A DNA stretch of 64,000 nucleotides from JAWHTC01 sp032586155 (GTDB lineage: Bacteria; Pseudomonadota; Alphaproteobacteria; Rhodobacterales; Rhodobacteraceae). Position numbers and translations under genes: made by a program. Below are positions 44,534-53,185 of this stretch, piece by piece; the stretch's first letter is position 1, and the number at the start of each line of letters is the position of its first letter. The notes under the pieces are model-generated. The model made no database searches and was not told the DNA's origin. It saw only the letters and a list, made by a program, of their open reading frames with translations. The stretch lies in NCBI RefSeq assembly GCF_032586155.1, contig NZ_JAWHTC010000003.1, forward strand, positions 62,001 to 126,000. The letters run 5' to 3'.

Positions 44534-47526
44534 ACATCCACACAGAACGCACCTTTCAGGAAATCATCCAGGCCAGCCTCTGTGGTGAAGGCGGCTACGA
44601 AGGAGGCGACCGCACCACCTTCGACGCCGAACGCGGCCTATTCCCGCTCTCGATCTTCCGCTTCATCCAGGCCACCCAGCCCGACACCTGGGATGCCCTT
44701 CAGAAAGCCTATGGCCCCAAGGCTGAGACCCGCATCCTGGAGCGTATCATGGAGACCAAGGCCAAGGACGGGACGCTGCACCTCCTCCGCCAGGGGTTCC
44801 GTGATGTGACTGTGGGCCAGGTGCGGCTGGCCTATTTCCGGCCCAACACCGGGCTGAACCCCGACACCCAGGCCCGCTATGCCGCAAACATCATGGAGGT
44901 GACGGACGAGGTGCACCACAGCCCCCGCAAGACCGAGGATCGGCTTGATCTGGTGTTGTCGCTGAACGGTATCCCCGTGGCCACGGCGGAGTTGAAGAAT
45001 GCCTTCACCGGCCAGACCGTGGCCAACGCGGTGAAGCAATACAAGTTCGACCGCTCCCCCAAGGACCCGATCCTGTCGTTCAAGTCCGGGGCCCTGGTGC
45101 ATTTTGCCGTGGATGGGTCCGAGGTCTACATGGCCACCAGGCTGGCCGGGAAGGCCACGTTCTTCCTGCCCTTCAACAGGGGCCGGGATGGCGGGGCGGG
45201 CAACCCCGACCACCCCTCGGGCCATCGCTCTGCCTATCTGTGGGAGGATGTGTGGGCCAAGGACCGGTGGCTGGATATCATCCAGAGGTTCCTGTTCATC
45301 GAACGGAAGGAAGAGAAGGACGACAAAGGCAAGGTGCAGGTCAAAGAGACGATGATCTTCCCCCGGTATCACCAACTTGATGTTGTGTCGGGTCTGATCG
45401 TTGATGCCAGGGAGAACGGGGCTGGCCAGAACTACCTGGTGCAACACTCTGCCGGGTCGGGAAAGTCGAACTCCATCGCCTGGTTGTCGCACCGGCTGGC
45501 CGGGCTGCACGATGCCGATGACAAGCGCATCTTCGACTCCGTCATCGTGATCACCGACCGTCGCGTTCTGGATGCCCAGTTGCAGGAAACCGTGTTCGGG
45601 ATCGACCACAAGTCTGGCCTGGTTGAACGCATCGATCCAGCCAAGGGGGCGAAGTCGACACAACTGGCCAAGGCTTTGAATGAAGGCAAGCAGATCGTTG
45701 TCTGCACCCTCCAGAGCTTCTCAGCCGTGTACGGCAGCGAAGCCCACGATGTATTGGACCAATCCGACAAACGGTTCGCGGTGATCGTGGATGAGGCCCA
45801 TGGGAGCCAACACGGCACGGCGGCTGAAGATGTGCGGAAAGTCCTGGGCTCCGAGGGCAAGGAGCCCGTCGAGATCATTGATGGGGATGTGGACCCGCTG
45901 ATCCTCAACGCGATCCGACAGAAGGGGAAGCAGCCCAATTTGAGCTTCTTCGCCTTTACTGCCACGCCAAAGAAACGGACGGTTGAAACCTTCGGCCACT
46001 ATCCGCCCGGAGCGGCAGAGCCGCAGCCATTTCATATTTATTCGATGCGCCAGGCCATCGAGGAAGGCTTCATCCACGATGTGTTGAAGGGATACACGAC
46101 CTACAAAGCCTTCTACCGGCTGGAAAAGCGGATCGAGGATGATCCGGAACTGGAGAAGGCCAAGGCCCAGAAAGCCATTGCCCGGTTCATGTCGTTGCAC
46201 CCGCACAACCTGGCCCAGAAGACCGAGGTGATGGTCGAGCATTTCCGGACTCATGTCCGCCACAGGATCGGAGGGCGGGCCAAAGCGATGGTGGTGACAT
46301 CAAGCCGACTTCACGCCGTACGGTATTGGCAGGCGTTCCAGAAATACATTGATGCCAAGGGCTATGACATTGGGGTGCTGGTGGCCTTCTCAGGTACCGT
46401 TCCCGATCCTGACGTGCCGGGGGAAGAGTACACCGAGCCCGGATTGAACCAGATTAAGGAATCCGAGTTGCCCGAGGTATTTGGTCATGATGATCAGCAC
46501 TTCCTGATCGTTGCCGAGAAGTACCAGACCGGATTCGACCAGCCTCTGCTTCACACGATGTATGTCGATAAACGGCTTCAGGACCTCGCAGCAGTTCAAA
46601 CCCTCTCCCGTCTCAACCGGACAAATGCAGGGAAGGAGGATACCTTCGTCCTGGACTTCGTAAACGAAGCCGACGACATCAAGGAGGCGTTCAAACCCTA
46701 TTTTGAGACTGCGGAGATCGATGAGCCAACTGATCCCAACATGATCTACCGGCTGCATTCCGATCTCGTCGCATTCCAGTACTTCTGGGCCCAAGAGGTC
46801 GAAGCATTTGCCGCCGCGTTCTACGACCCAAATCGCAAACGCAAGGACCAGGGTAAACTGTATGCGGCCACTGACCCGGCGATTGATCGGTTTTCGAATG
46901 AGCCTGATGAGGACCGTCAGGAGGAGTTCCGCAAGACCTTAACGCAGTTCCTGAGGCTCTATGCGGCTATTACCCAGATGGTGAGATTGCAGGACCTGGA
47001 ACTGGAGAAGCTTTACACCTTTGGTCGCCTTCTCCGGGCTCGGTTGCCCAAACGGGACGGTGGCGGAGGCATCCAGATCGACGATGATGTCGGGCTGGAA
47101 TACTACCGACTGAAGAAAACTTCGGAAAGCGATGCTTCACTTGCACCTGGAGAAGCTGTTCCTCTGGTCGGTCCGTCTGAAGTCGGTACTGGTATCAGTG
47201 GTGATCCAGAGACGGCTCATCTGTCCGAAATCCTGGGTCTCGTCAACGAGCGTTTTAACTTCGACTTCACCGATGCGGACAAAATCGCCGTCGATCAGTG
47301 GACCGCCGATATGATGGCCGATGCTTCCGTTGTAGCCCAGGCTAGATCGAACACCTTCGAGAATTTCTCAATGGCTAACGCCGATGTTGTAATGGAGAAG
47401 GCATTCGAGAGAAACGAACGGAACCCGGAGGTGTTGTCGAAGCTGATGAGCAACGCTGAAGCCTGGGCGATGGTCCAGGAGGCTGTGTTGAAGGCAGTTT
47501 ACCATAGCGCCCAGCAGAGGCATTAA
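44530..47526 (+). CDS. hsdR: Type I restriction system endonuclease/translocase
   Basis: The motor and nuclease subunit, 998 residues, normal for the family. The nuclease core is visible as LDLVLSLNGIPVATAELKN (about residues 137-157, with Asp and ExK). The helicase has Walker A QHSAGSGKSNSIAWL (about 305-317), a DEAH box VIVDEAHGSQ (about 420), TATP at about 478, and a helicase motif VI-like QTLSRLNRT. It cuts unmodified DNA after ATP-driven translocation. It starts within the end of hsdS, so expression is coupled. Confidence 0.95.
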   Translation: MNIHTERTFQEIIQASLCGEGGYEGGDRTTFDAERGLFPLSIFRFIQATQPDTWDALQKAYGPKAETRILERIMETKAKDGTLHLLRQGFRDVTVGQVRLAYFRPNTGLNPDTQARYAANIMEVTDEVHHSPRKTEDRLDLVLSLNGIPVATAELKNAFTGQTVANAVKQYKFDRSPKDPILSFKSGALVHFAVDGSEVYMATRLAGKATFFLPFNRGRDGGAGNPDHPSGHRSAYLWEDVWAKDRWLDIIQRFLFIERKEEKDDKGKVQVKETMIFPRYHQLDVVSGLIVDARENGAGQNYLVQHSAGSGKSNSIAWLSHRLAGLHDADDKRIFDSVIVITDRRVLDAQLQETVFGIDHKSGLVERIDPAKGAKSTQLAKALNEGKQIVVCTLQSFSAVYGSEAHDVLDQSDKRFAVIVDEAHGSQHGTAAEDVRKVLGSEGKEPVEIIDGDVDPLILNAIRQKGKQPNLSFFAFTATPKKRTVETFGHYPPGAAEPQPFHIYSMRQAIEEGFIHDVLKGYTTYKAFYRLEKRIEDDPELEKAKAQKAIARFMSLHPHNLAQKTEVMVEHFRTHVRHRIGGRAKAMVVTSSRLHAVRYWQAFQKYIDAKGYDIGVLVAFSGTVPDPDVPGEEYTEPGLNQIKESELPEVFGHDDQHFLIVAEKYQTGFDQPLLHTMYVDKRLQDLAAVQTLSRLNRTNAGKEDTFVLDFVNEADDIKEAFKPYFETAEIDEPTDPNMIYRLHSDLVAFQYFWAQEVEAFAAAFYDPNRKRKDQGKLYAATDPAIDRFSNEPDEDRQEEFRKTLTQFLRLYAAITQMVRLQDLELEKLYTFGRLLRARLPKRDGGGGIQIDDDVGLEYYRLKKTSESDASLAPGEAVPLVGPSEVGTGISGDPETAHLSEILGLVNERFNFDFTDADKIAVDQWTADMMADASVVAQARSNTFENFSMANADVVMEKAFERNERNPEVLSKLMSNAEAWAMVQEAVLKAVYHSAQQRH

Positions 47527-47773
47527 ATTGGGCTGAAGAATCTGGCTATTGTCGTGTGTGTCACACGGGTCGATGGCGACCAGTATGTCCACAACACACC
47601 CACTTCCAAAAACATCTCGTGATATCAACGATCATGACTACCCTGCCGGGGTCGCAATTGCTGCGGCCCCAAGAAAGAGATGTCGATCTTATTGATGGCT
47701 TCGTACCTCTTTTCCAGACTGTGCCCTTCGCCGTAGTCCCCTGCGACATCACCGGAGCCGTGGCCGGTAAAGA
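47527..47773 (+). other. Short region between hsdR and the IS66 element, with a possible truncated frame
   Basis: A plus-strand frame with an ATG at 47634 (MTTLPGSQLLRPQERDVDL at its start) reads normally until the TAA formed in the left end of the IS66 element at about 47777. This may be the start of a gene cut by the insertion. No ribosome site is clear. Confidence 0.3.
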
Positions 47774-47858
47774 GTAAGCGTTTCCTGGCCCGCACCTTCC
47801 CAATTCTCACCTGACCTGAGATTTCGCACCTGACGGAGATTAGGGCAGGAGTTTCGCG

Positions 47859-48290
47859 ATGGCGACTACGGTGGAGTTTCTCAGGGACTACGGGGTGGAC
47901 ATACGGACCAATGGTCAGCGACGCTGGCCGGATGAGGTCAAGGCGCGGATCGTGGCTGAGAGCTTGAAGCCTGGGGCGACAGTGAACGGGGTTGCTGCCC
48001 GGTATGGGCTTCGGGCGAACCATTTATCGGAATGGCGCAGTCGGGCGCGCGATGGCAGGTTGGTTTTGCCCGCAGTTGAAGACGATGACTTTTGTTTTGC
48101 GTCGATTGTAGTGGCGGATGATGGCGGCGATGCTCCTGTGCCAGTAGCGTCTGCACATCTGGCCAAGTCTGACGTTGCACCATCTGGTCCTATCGAGATT
48201 TGCATCGGCCAGGTGACAATCCGGCTTGATGGCGCCACAGGGGCTGCGCGGGTTGGTGAGATTGTACGGGCGATCGGTGCGCGGCCATGA
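47859..48290 (+). CDS. tnpA: IS66 accessory protein TnpA
   Basis: A 143-residue HTH protein of the IS66 TnpA type, needed with TnpB for transposition. The helix-turn-helix is RRWPDEVKARIVAESLKPGA followed by VNGVAARYGLRANHLSEW. A second part ends IEICIGQVTIRLDGATGAA, typical of the family. It overlaps tnpB by 4 bp. Confidence 0.9.
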   Translation: MATTVEFLRDYGVDIRTNGQRRWPDEVKARIVAESLKPGATVNGVAARYGLRANHLSEWRSRARDGRLVLPAVEDDDFCFASIVVADDGGDAPVPVASAHLAKSDVAPSGPIEICIGQVTIRLDGATGAARVGEIVRAIGARP

Positions 48291-48640
48291 TGTTCCCGTC
48301 CAATCGGGTGCGGGTTCTGGTCTCGACGCAGCCTGTGGACTTCAGGAAGGGTCATGATGGCCTGGCCGCGCTCGTGTCATCAGTGCTGCGCAAGGATCCG
48401 TTCACCGGCACAGTGTTTGTGTTCCGCTCACGCCGGGCGGATCGGCTAAAGCTTTTGTATTGGGACGGCACCGGTCTGGTAATGGCGTATAAGCGGCTGG
48501 AGGATTCGACCTTCACCTGGCCCGCGATCAAGGCTGGGATAATGGCGCTGAACCATGCCCAATTCGAGGCGCTGTTTGCAGGTCTGGACTGGCGGAAGGT
48601 AAAGGCGCTGGAGAGGCGCCCACCATCTGCGGCAGAGTGA
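48287..48640 (+). CDS. tnpB: IS66 accessory protein TnpB
   Basis: A 117-residue IS66 Orf2 protein. The family pattern is complete: MFPSNRVRVLVSTQPVDFRK, GHDGLAALVSSVLRKDPFTG, VFVFRSRRADRLKLLYWDGT and LVMAYKRLED. The start ATG overlaps the tnpA stop. Confidence 0.93.
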   Translation: MMFPSNRVRVLVSTQPVDFRKGHDGLAALVSSVLRKDPFTGTVFVFRSRRADRLKLLYWDGTGLVMAYKRLEDSTFTWPAIKAGIMALNHAQFEALFAGLDWRKVKALERRPPSAAE

Positions 48641-48694
48641 ATCAACCGCCTGGTTTTGCGTGTTTTTACTGGGGCTTTGTGGTAGCTCTGGCCT

Positions 48695-50251
48695 ATGCAA
48701 ACAGCCCCCATTCTTGATCTTTCTGCCATCCCGGTTTTGCAGCGCGCAGCGGTTCTGGCATTGATGGATGAGGTGACAGCGCTGAAGGATATCACCAAGC
48801 GGCAGGAACATCTGATCGCTGAACTGAACCACGCCCTGCATGGCAAACGGTCAGAGAAGCTGTCCGAGGATGAGCGACAACTGGCGTTCGAGGATCTGTC
48901 CATCGCGCTGGCCGAGGTCGAGGCGGAAAAAGAAAAACAGGCCGCCAAAGCGGGCGACGGGACGGCCAAACCGTCGCCCAAGCGCACCATCGGCAACCTT
49001 CCCGCTGCGCTGCCGCGCATCGAAGAGGTCATCGAACCTGACAGCCTGATCTGCCCATGCGGCTGCGGTGTCATGCACAGAATTGGCGAAGACCGCAGCG
49101 AGCGGCTGGACATCGTGCCTGCCCAGCTGCGCGTCATCGTCACCGTGCGCCCGAAGTATGCCTGCCGGACCTGCACCGACGGGGTCACCCAGGCATCAGC
49201 GCCATCGCATCTGATCATGGGCGGCCTGCCGACCGAGGCCACCATCGCTCATGTGCTGGTCAGCAAATATGCGGACCATCTTCCCTTATACCGCCAGAGC
49301 CAAATACTGGCGCGCGCAGGGCTTGATCTGCACCGCGCGGTGCTGGCCGATTGGGTCGGAAAAGCGGCGTTCCATTTGAAGCCGGTTGTCGACCGGCTGG
49401 CCGACCATCTGAAACGATCCGGCAAGCTGTTCATGGACGAGACAACGGCTCCGGTGCTGGACCCGGGGCGCGGAAAGACAAAGACCGGGTATCTTTGGGC
49501 GTTGGCTCGCGACGACCGAGCTTGGGGCGGTGAGGACCCGCCCGGCGTGGTTTACTTCTATGCCCCGGGTCGTGCGGGTGAGAATGCCGAAACCTTCCTC
49601 ACCGGCTTCGATGGCATCCTGCAGATCGACGGGTATCAGGGCTATAATCGGTTGACCAAACCTTCGCGCAAGGGTGGTACGCCCATTCGGGTGGCCCATT
49701 GCTGGGCGCATGCGCGCCGCAAGCTCAAAGAAGTCTTCGACCGCGACGGATCAGAGATCGCCGCAGAAGGGCTGCACCGGATCGCCGAATTTTACGCCGT
49801 CGAGGCCGATATCCGCGGTATCTCGCCCGGCCAGAGATTATCAGCCCGTCAGGCCCGCACCGCGCCGCTGGTCGCAGCCTTCGGCGACTGGCTTCAGGCG
49901 CAACGCCGCAAAGTCTCCAGTAAATCCCGGCTCGGCGAAAAGCTGACCTACATCCATAACCATTGGAATGGGCTGCAAACCTTCCTGACCGATGGCCGCG
50001 TCGAGATCGACAACAACCGCGTCGAAAACCTCATCCGCCCCATCGCCCTCAATCGCAAAAACGCGCTCTTCGCCGGCCACGACGAAGGCGGCATCGCATG
50101 GGGCCGCATCGCCTCGCTGATAGAGACCTGCAAGATCAACGGCGTCGAACCCTTCGCCTATCTCAAGGCCACCCTCTCAGCAATCGCCAACGGCCACCCG
50201 CAAAGCCGCCTTGACGACCTTCTGCCGTGGAAATTTGCGCCGTCAAGCTAA
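48695..50251 (+). CDS. tnpC: IS66 transposase TnpC
   Basis: The DDE transposase of the element, 518 residues. It has an N-terminal coiled coil (residues about 25-75), a zinc-type motif ICPCGCGVMHRIG and CRTC (about 118-160), then the catalytic core: FMDETTAPVLDPGRGKTKTG (about 245-264), ILQIDGYQGYNR (about 309-320), AHCWAHARRKL and, with the final Glu, NNRVENLIRPIALNRKN (about 440). All parts look intact, so the element may be active. Confidence 0.95.
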   Translation: MQTAPILDLSAIPVLQRAAVLALMDEVTALKDITKRQEHLIAELNHALHGKRSEKLSEDERQLAFEDLSIALAEVEAEKEKQAAKAGDGTAKPSPKRTIGNLPAALPRIEEVIEPDSLICPCGCGVMHRIGEDRSERLDIVPAQLRVIVTVRPKYACRTCTDGVTQASAPSHLIMGGLPTEATIAHVLVSKYADHLPLYRQSQILARAGLDLHRAVLADWVGKAAFHLKPVVDRLADHLKRSGKLFMDETTAPVLDPGRGKTKTGYLWALARDDRAWGGEDPPGVVYFYAPGRAGENAETFLTGFDGILQIDGYQGYNRLTKPSRKGGTPIRVAHCWAHARRKLKEVFDRDGSEIAAEGLHRIAEFYAVEADIRGISPGQRLSARQARTAPLVAAFGDWLQAQRRKVSSKSRLGEKLTYIHNHWNGLQTFLTDGRVEIDNNRVENLIRPIALNRKNALFAGHDEGGIAWGRIASLIETCKINGVEPFAYLKATLSAIANGHPQSRLDDLLPWKFAPSS

Positions 50252-50280
50252 TCCGCTGGTGCCATCCAGCTAACGCTTAC

Positions 50281-50590
50281 CGACAGACAATGCGTTCATC
50301 GAAGCGTTCAATGGCCGGTTCCGTGCCGAGTGCCTAAACGCCCACTGGTCCTGACGCTTGCAGATGCGGCCGAAAAGTTGGAGAGTTGGCGTAGATACTA
50401 CAATGAGGAACGGCCACACAGCGCGATCGGCAACAAAGCCCCGATCACGCTGGCGAAATCGGGGGGCATCACCAGCCTGTCACCCTGATCGAAGCCGGAA
50501 AACTCTCGCCAAGGGCGGTAGAAGGTTCGGGGTCGGACCAAAACCCAAAGGGCTCCGGTTCCGGCTGGATGAAAGTTCAGTGGCAGGTCA
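50281..50590 (+). mobile_element. Right-end remnant of an IS3-family element (orfB end)
   Basis: Immediately after the IS66 right end, the frame reads DNAFIEAFNGRFRAECLNAHW and, one frame over, TLADAAEKLESWRRYYNEER and PHSAIGNKAPITLAKSGG, the C-terminus of an IS3-group transposase. A missing base near 50350 breaks the frame. The element ends near 50590 with GTTCAGTGGCAGGTCA, a typical terminal repeat. The first part of the transposase is absent. Confidence 0.8.
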
Positions 50591-50668
50591 GCGGTTCAAG
50601 TATCGCTCACAGTTGCGATAGTATATTATTGTATGTATGCTGGAGGTCCCCTGCCAAGGAACCCTAGC

Positions 50669-51424
50669 ATGAGCGTACTACTTAGAATCCGACTTATATC
50701 GTTGGTCGTAGCCCTGGCTTTGACTGGGGTTTCGCTGCCTTCCAACTCAAGGGCTCAAACCTATCCTATCGACTGCGCGATCCTGCTTTGCCTATCTGGT
50801 GGCTGGCCAGCTTCCATACCATGTGCGCGAGCCCGTGCAGAGTTCATTCGCCGGATTACACCATGGCCGGTCGAGCCTCCGCTGCAAATCTGGCGCTGTC
50901 CCATGGGCGCGTCCTACGAGTTCGAACCTCAGCCAAGCGGAACAAACCGTATCTTCGACGCCTTGTTCGGAACTGATGATTTTCACCCACGCCAGTCATT
51001 CCTCATGACCCATCGCGCCCCTGAAGCAATGGCAGAAACGGCCGTTCTGAGCATTGACGAAACCTCGAAGGCGCTCGTTCCCGTGAATCTTGCCCTACGC
51101 CTCGTTCAAGATCGCGCAGACATCGACATCAGCGGACCGGAGTTCAATTTCGTGCGGTCCATCCGCGTCTTTGACGTTCGTTATGCCCACCAGCACGAAT
51201 CCGGGCGAGATGGCGACTGCAACCGTAGCGCCGTAGTGGTCCTCGGTACCTACGGGACCCAGGGCGATTTCTCTTGGCAGCGATCTTCTACTGCCGCCCT
51301 CCCCTCGGCCCATGTGGGACTTGAACGCTGGGGGGAGCATTGCCCAAGCATCTACCATCGGTCGGTATTAGTGGATTGGCGCGACTATGAAGGCAAATAC
51401 GGGTACGAGCAGGTAAATTACTGA
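50669..51424 (+). CDS. Secreted conjugation-associated protein, possibly TrbM-like
   Basis: A 251-residue protein with a signal peptide (residues about 1-30, ending SRAQ). The start of the mature part, YPIDCAILLCLSGGWPASIP followed by CARARAEF and a further Cys, resembles TrbM, a periplasmic protein of conjugation systems. The rest is unrecognised. The ATG at 50669 has AAGGA 8 nt upstream; the frame from 50633 would add 12 residues before the signal peptide. It opens the T4SS region. Confidence 0.6.
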   Translation: MSVLLRIRLISLVVALALTGVSLPSNSRAQTYPIDCAILLCLSGGWPASIPCARARAEFIRRITPWPVEPPLQIWRCPMGASYEFEPQPSGTNRIFDALFGTDDFHPRQSFLMTHRAPEAMAETAVLSIDETSKALVPVNLALRLVQDRADIDISGPEFNFVRSIRVFDVRYAHQHESGRDGDCNRSAVVVLGTYGTQGDFSWQRSSTAALPSAHVGLERWGEHCPSIYHRSVLVDWRDYEGKYGYEQVNY

Positions 51425-51583
51425 TCCGCCGCCGCCAGCCGCAAAGCCATTGTGCTCACGTGCAAGACCGGTCCGTACTAGCCGTTTCGGAAACGGTTCT
51501 CCAGACTTCCGCCACAAAACCAATAGGTTGCCCGCACCCGGTTTGTCGCAGGCACTTTACTCGGTCACTGCTGACCGCCAAAG

Positions 51584-51817
51584 CTACTCGCGACCACCAC
51601 TTTTTGCTTCGATACGGGTCAAACCGACGAAATCAATTTCACGCTTCTCCGCGTCATTCAGATCGGGTTGACATCGTGCAACTCGCTGCGGGCCTCTGGC
51701 GTCCCACATCACCGCAAGTGCGCCCGTACTCCAGCGATATACCCAACCGACGACACTACGCTCATCGGCTGCAATCAAATTGGCGATCGCGACGCCTTCG
51801 ACCTTATCTTCATTCAC
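51584..51817 (-). CDS. Small protein of unknown function
   Basis: A 77-residue protein, start GTG at 51817, with ordinary composition: VEGVAIANLIAADERSVVGW, YRWSTGALAVMWD and AEKREIDFVGLTRIE. No family or membrane segment is seen. The GTG overlaps the TGA of the frame upstream (GTGA), so it looks coupled to that frame and to the XRE gene. Plus-strand frames over the same stretch have the composition of shadows. Confidence 0.5.
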   Translation of the reverse strand: MNEDKVEGVAIANLIAADERSVVGWVYRWSTGALAVMWDARGPQRVARCQPDLNDAEKREIDFVGLTRIEAKSGGRE

Positions 51818-51986
51818 TGTCCAATGACTTCCTGCAATTGGGCTTTGTCGATCGCAGCTTCGACTTCCGAAGCGTTTGCTGCAGCGGCATGCCGGGTTTC
51901 GTTAAATTGGTTAGCTGCTCTTCCTCGCGGCAACGAAATTCACACCGAGAGAAGTCAGCTCCCGTGTTCTCGATTAATGAAATTGC
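51814..51986 (-). pseudogene. Possible frameshifted small gene between XRE and the small protein gene
   Basis: Directly after the XRE stop a frame reads NTGADFSRCEFRCREEEQLT, then one extra base would join it to ETRHAAAANASEVEAAIDKA and a stop that overlaps the next start. The two parts look like one small charged helical protein with a single-base deletion near 51904-51907. No start codon is clear. Confidence 0.3.
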
Positions 51987-52244
51987 TCAAATCCGGTGGT
52001 CGGGCTCCGTGGCGGCTTCAACGATCGCCAGAACCTCGATGGGGTCAAAGCCGATGGCGCGCGCCAGAACGACCAGTTCGACGACGTCGACCCGGCGCTG
52101 GCCGCTTTCAATGCGCGCCACAAGGGATTGATGGCACTTGAGCTTGACCGCCAAGTCCTCCTGACCGAGGCCCGCCTTGATGCGGGCGTCGACCAATGCT
52201 TGGCAGAGTGCCACCTGTCCTTTGCTTCTGATTGTCTTTGCCAC
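51987..52244 (-). CDS. XRE-family transcriptional regulator
   Basis: An 85-residue single-domain repressor. The helix-turn-helix is complete: LCQALVDARIKAGLGQEDLA, VKLKCHQSLVARIESGQRRV, then VVELVVLARAIGFDP. Such small XRE proteins often control conjugation or toxin-antitoxin genes. It stands on the minus strand between secreted-protein genes of the T4SS region and might regulate them. Confidence 0.85.
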   Translation of the reverse strand: MAKTIRSKGQVALCQALVDARIKAGLGQEDLAVKLKCHQSLVARIESGQRRVDVVELVVLARAIGFDPIEVLAIVEAATEPDHRI

Positions 52245-52368
52245 GCGTCACATACCTTTTGTGACGTCGCTAGCGGATGAAATCTGTTATCTAAAAAGTA
52301 GATATTTGAGAGTGTTATCGGCGTCTGGTTTCCATGGGCAGCAAGTCTGATGCTCCCGAGGTTGCCCA

Positions 52369-52665
52369 TCAATCCCCTACCAATTGCAGAAATCGGCCAT
52401 AGTCTTCACTGACTTCGCGCGCTTCCTCGAAGGCACGGGCCCGTTCACCGTCGAGGCAACGGAAGTAGCTCTGGATATCCTGGATGTAATCTTCGAAATC
52501 GCCACGGATGATGTCCGCATAGTCCCGCGCTGCCTGCGAATCGCTTGGCACGAAAGGACGGGCCGGGGCGAAGCAGGATTCCGCCAAAACTGGTCCGGGA
52601 ACGCAGATCAGAAGGACCATAGCTTGCAATGGGAGCAGACCTGTCAACCTTGGGTTTCTCAAACC
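52369..52665 (-). CDS. Small secreted protein of unknown function
   Basis: A 98-residue protein. The start is taken as the TTG at 52665, because AAGGAG lies 8 nt upstream and it gives a proper signal peptide (MRNPRLTGLLPLQAMVLLIC and cleavage after VLA). The longer frame from a GTG at 52689 has no site. The mature part is short, helical and acidic with two Cys. No family recognised; proximity suggests a T4SS accessory. Confidence 0.6.
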   Translation of the reverse strand, partial: GLRNPRLTGLLPLQAMVLLICVPGPVLAESCFAPARPFVPSDSQAARDYADIIRGDFEDYIQDIQSYFRCLDGERARAFEEAREVSEDYGRFLQLVGD

Positions 52666-52819
52666 TGTTATCTCCTTGATCGCGGACACTGGCCGTGACT
52701 AGTGTTTGCGTAACCAAACTACAGCTAAAGCACGATATTACATCTTGCGGTTGTTATTATACTATCGTAACTCTGGGCTTCAAGTAGGAATGCCCGGGCG
52801 TTGCGTCTTTGGAGAAAGC

Positions 52820-53185
52820 GTGAGCCGGGCCATGAACTGGGACATCGAAGCACCAAATGTGGTTACGGAAGCCAGGTTCCGCGAGCTTGTGGAAAGCGGC
52901 TATAGCGCAGAAATCCTGTGCCAGGAGTCGGCACATAAGAAAGGCCCCAGCTATTACGGGGTCTGGATCATGCGCGTTGTCTCTGATGAGGGGGTGGAAA
53001 AGCTCCTCGTCACCGCCCGCACGCGAACGACCTACAACGATATCAAGATCCGCGAGTTCAAGACGATCTCCGGCGTGGTGTCTTTCTTCATTGGCCTTGG
53101 CTTTGCACATGTCGACCTGCCACTTGAGGCGGGTACAAGCCGTACGCATAAACTTGCGCCATCGGACAAGGGCACTCGTAACTAA
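52820..53185 (+). CDS. Protein of unknown function upstream of virB1
   Basis: A 121-residue protein, probably cytoplasmic. The start is a GTG at 52820, with GGAG 5 nt upstream; the frame from 52706 has no site. It reads MNWDIEAPNVVTEARFRELV near the start, then YYGVWIMRVVSDEGVEKLLV and a short hydrophobic stretch VVSFFIGLGFAHV. No family recognised. It overlaps the transglycosylase gene that follows, so it probably belongs to the T4SS operon. Confidence 0.6.
   Translation: MSRAMNWDIEAPNVVTEARFRELVESGYSAEILCQESAHKKGPSYYGVWIMRVVSDEGVEKLLVTARTRTTYNDIKIREFKTISGVVSFFIGLGFAHVDLPLEAGTSRTHKLAPSDKGTRN

Larger units (their letters stand above)
47774..50280 (+). mobile_element. IS66-family insertion sequence
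   Basis: A 2.5-kb element carrying the three IS66 genes tnpA, tnpB and tnpC in order. Left end GTAAGCGTTTCCTGG (from 47774) and right end, read inwards, GTAAGCGTTAGCTGG (from 50280) form the terminal inverted repeat. The 8 bases on each side (GGTAAAGA and CGACAGAC) do not match, so no target duplication is seen. Confidence 0.88.

Noticed and set aside
44638..45663. Long minus-strand frame inside hsdR
   Set aside because: It lies wholly opposite the nuclease and helicase motifs and is a GC-rich shadow.
28445..47773. CRISPR array
   Set aside because: No regularly spaced identical repeats were seen in the accessory region, and no cas gene is present.
51460..52131. Plus-strand frame of 223 codons across the XRE and small genes
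   Set aside because: Composition is Arg/Ser-rich as in a shadow, while the minus strand has a complete XRE domain.
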